Assembly: GCF_001418415.1 (NCBI RefSeq)
Contig: NZ_LIQT01000067.1
Span: 1 to 50,217 of the forward strand
Length of the DNA: 50,217 nt
Direction: 5' to 3'
DNA from: Streptomyces hirsutus
Lineage (GTDB): Bacteria > Actinomycetota > Actinomycetes > Streptomycetales > Streptomycetaceae
In this document: positions 48,829 to 50,217 of the stretch, piece after piece
Position numbering within the stretch: position 1 is the stretch's first letter
How the letters are laid out: every line of letters begins with the position of its first letter
The notes under the pieces: generated by a model
What the model saw: only the letters and a program-made list of their open reading frames with translations
Told to the model about the DNA's origin: nothing
Databases searched by the model: none
Translations under genes and position numbers: made by a program

Positions 48829-50217
48829 CAGGGACGCCAGGACTCCAGTACGGCCTCGTAGAGCTCCTTGTCGGTGAGCTCCAGGGGAGACTCGCCGGCG
48901 AGGAAGTGGGCCGTGTTCGGCGTCTTCAGCTTGCGGAGGTAGTCGAACGCCTTGTTGTCCGGGTCTCCGAAGGCGACGAACGAGAAGAAGACGGAGGAGT
49001 GGGTCTTCGCGGCCTCCGTGAGGGCCTGGGTCGCGGGGGTCTTCGCGTCGGGGGCGCCGTCCGTCTGGAAGACCACCAGGGCGGGCGTGCCGGGTGCCGC
49101 CTTGTCGTGCAGCGCGAGGACCTCGGCCACGGCCGCGTGGTAGCTGGTCCGGCCCATACGGCCGAGGGACGCGTGCAGGGTGTCGATCTTGTTCTCGTGG
49201 TCGGCGAGGGTCAGCTCGCCGGTTCCGTCGATCTCGGTGGAGAAGAAGACGACCTTGACCGTGACGGACCCGGGGTCCGTGTCGAGGTGGGCCGCGAGAG
49301 CGAGGGTCTGCTCGGCGAGCGCCTGTGCGGAGCCGTCCTTGTAGTACGGGCGCATCGACGCGGAGCGGTCCAGGACGAGGTAGACCTTGGCGCGGGTGTC
49401 GGCGAGGCCGCGCTCCGCGAGGGCCTGGCCTGCGGCTTCGTAGGCGGTGCGGAGTGCCTCCGGCGTTTTGAGGGGGGTGGTGGGGCCGGCGTCGGGCTCG
49501 GTCTCGGCGTCGGCCTTGGTCGTGTTCTCACCCGCACCGCTTGTGCGGCTTTCGTCGTCGGGTGCGGGCGGCCCCTGGGGGGTGTCCTCGCCGTCGGCGG
49601 CCTCGGGCTGGGATTCCGGGGTTGCCTCCGGCTCCGGCTCCGACGTCGTTGCTGCCGCGGACTGTGCTTCCGGCTCCGGCGTCGGTTCCGGCTCTGCCTT
49701 CGGAGTGGCCTCGGCTGCGGGTTCCGGTTCCGGATTCGGCTCTGGTGCCGCCTCGGTCACCGGCTCGGCCTGCGGCTGCTCGGGCTGGGCCTTCGGGGCG
49801 GCTTCGGCCACCGGCTGGGGCTCGGGCTCGGGCTCGGTCTTGGCTTCGGGCTCGGGGGTGGTGTCGGGCTCGGCCTCGGTCTTGGCCTCAGCCTCGGGGG
49901 TGGTGTCGGCCTCGGGCTTGGCTTCAGCCTCAGCCTCGGGCTCGGCATCGAGGGCTGTGTCGGCCTCGGTCACCGGCTGGGGCTCAGGCTCGGGCTCGGT
50001 CTTGGCTTCGGGCTCGGGGGTGGTGTCGGCCTCAGCCTCGGGCTCGGCATCGAGGGCTGTGTCGGCCTCGAGCTTGGGCTCGGCCTTGGTGTCGGCCTCA
50101 GCTTCGGGGGCTGTGTCGGCCTCGGTCACCGGCTCGGCCTGCGGCTGCTCGGGCTGGGCCTTCGGGGCGGCTTCGGCCACCGGCTGGGGCTCAGGCTCGG
50201 GCTCGGGGGTGGTGTCG
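48828..50217 (-). CDS. VWA-domain protein (TerF/TerY-like C-terminus), 5' truncated
   Basis: The frame is open to the right edge, so the true N-terminus is outside. The visible C-terminal ~215 residues are a von Willebrand A domain with the metal site DRSASM (DxSxS), a TSYHAA threonine and an FQTDGAP aspartate, of the kind found in tellurite-resistance-associated TerF/TerY proteins. Upstream, ~245 residues are almost only Ala, Pro, Glu, Asp, Thr and Lys in imperfect repeats, probably an extended acidic linker. Role uncertain: a Ter-type stress-response or metal-dependent adhesion module. Confidence 0.85.
   Translation of the reverse strand, partial: DTTPEPEPEPQPVAEAAPKAQPEQPQAEPVTEADTAPEAEADTKAEPKLEADTALDAEPEAEADTTPEPEAKTEPEPEPQPVTEADTALDAEPEAEAEAKPEADTTPEAEAKTEAEPDTTPEPEAKTEPEPEPQPVAEAAPKAQPEQPQAEPVTEAAPEPNPEPEPAAEATPKAEPEPTPEPEAQSAAATTSEPEPEATPESQPEAADGEDTPQGPPAPDDESRTSGAGENTTKADAETEPDAGPTTPLKTPEALRTAYEAAGQALAERGLADTRAKVYLVLDRSASMRPYYKDGSAQALAEQTLALAAHLDTDPGSVTVKVVFFSTEIDGTGELTLADHENKIDTLHASLGRMGRTSYHAAVAEVLALHDKAAPGTPALVVFQTDGAPDAKTPATQALTEAAKTHSSVFFSFVAFGDPDNKAFDYLRKLKTPNTAHFLAGESPLELTDKELYEAVLESWRP
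49640..50217. repeat. Coding repeats in the VWA gene (Ala/Pro/Glu-rich)
   Basis: Nested imperfect direct repeats. [20 protein letters not shown] occurs twice (near 49760 and at the right edge), [13 protein letters not shown] twice, and [19 protein letters not shown] twice. The repeats continue past the window edge. Confidence 0.85.

Overview
The window is high-GC DNA, almost certainly from a Streptomyces chromosome. The signs are G/C-ending codons, GTG/TTG starts, long perfect-stem terminators, and typical genes: mycothiol-dependent isomerase-like protein, K15-type DD-transpeptidase, PAS-GAF-SpoIIE-HATPase phosphatase, SseB-like protein, FG-GAP secreted protein. A perfect parS (ParB) site beside aspS suggests the origin-proximal core of the chromosome.

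The left edge (1-1004) is the C-terminal part of a branched-chain/pyruvate dehydrogenase E2. From about 1.08 to 25.1 kb lies an accessory block that reads as a catabolic island, headed by a phage-antirepressor-like BRO-N gene. Module 1 (2.25-10.8 kb) is built around an IclR regulator. Leftward runs iclR - CaiB CoA-transferase - citrate-synthase/citryl-CoA-lyase-like - aconitase, with 4-bp overlaps; the aconitase start looks frameshifted. Rightward runs an MHS transporter - MmgE/PrpD. Module 2 (11.1-25.1 kb) has a MarR regulator. Leftward are an MHS transporter and the operon CaiB - citryl-CoA-lyase-like - acyl-CoA ligase - HsaA-type flavin monooxygenase. Rightward are P450 - [2Fe-2S] ferredoxin - ferredoxin reductase - intradiol dioxygenase beta and alpha - enoyl-CoA hydratase - thioesterase - flavin reductase. 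A roughly 20-bp palindromic operator recurs at both divergent promoters of module 2.

My reading is that the island opens an aromatic ring with P450, flavin monooxygenase and intradiol dioxygenase chemistry. It has none of the usual beta-ketoadipate enzymes after ring opening. Instead it has hydratases (aconitase, PrpD, crotonase), two CaiB CoA-transferases and two citryl-CoA-lyase-like proteins. An intradiol product such as 3-carboxymuconate is structurally a vinylogous aconitate. I therefore propose, as inference, a hydration / CoA transfer / aldol-cleavage route. This is the best candidate here for an undescribed system.

From 25.2 kb to the right end the content is ordinary Streptomyces core: DD-transpeptidase, GntR and MFS, MDMPI-family protein, nitrilase-type amidase, LURP-one protein, small membrane protein, M18 aminopeptidase, acyl-CoA dehydrogenase, SseB, pirin, AI-2E-type permease, SpoIIE phosphatase, aspS, FG-GAP protein, PD-(D/E)XK protein, PH-domain protein, metG and a truncated VWA protein with a long Ala/Pro/Glu repeat region. 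Unusual items in this part are a 54-bp duplicated scrap of aspS beside the nuclease-like gene, several tandem repeats, and palindromic operators at the pirin and acyl-CoA dehydrogenase promoters.
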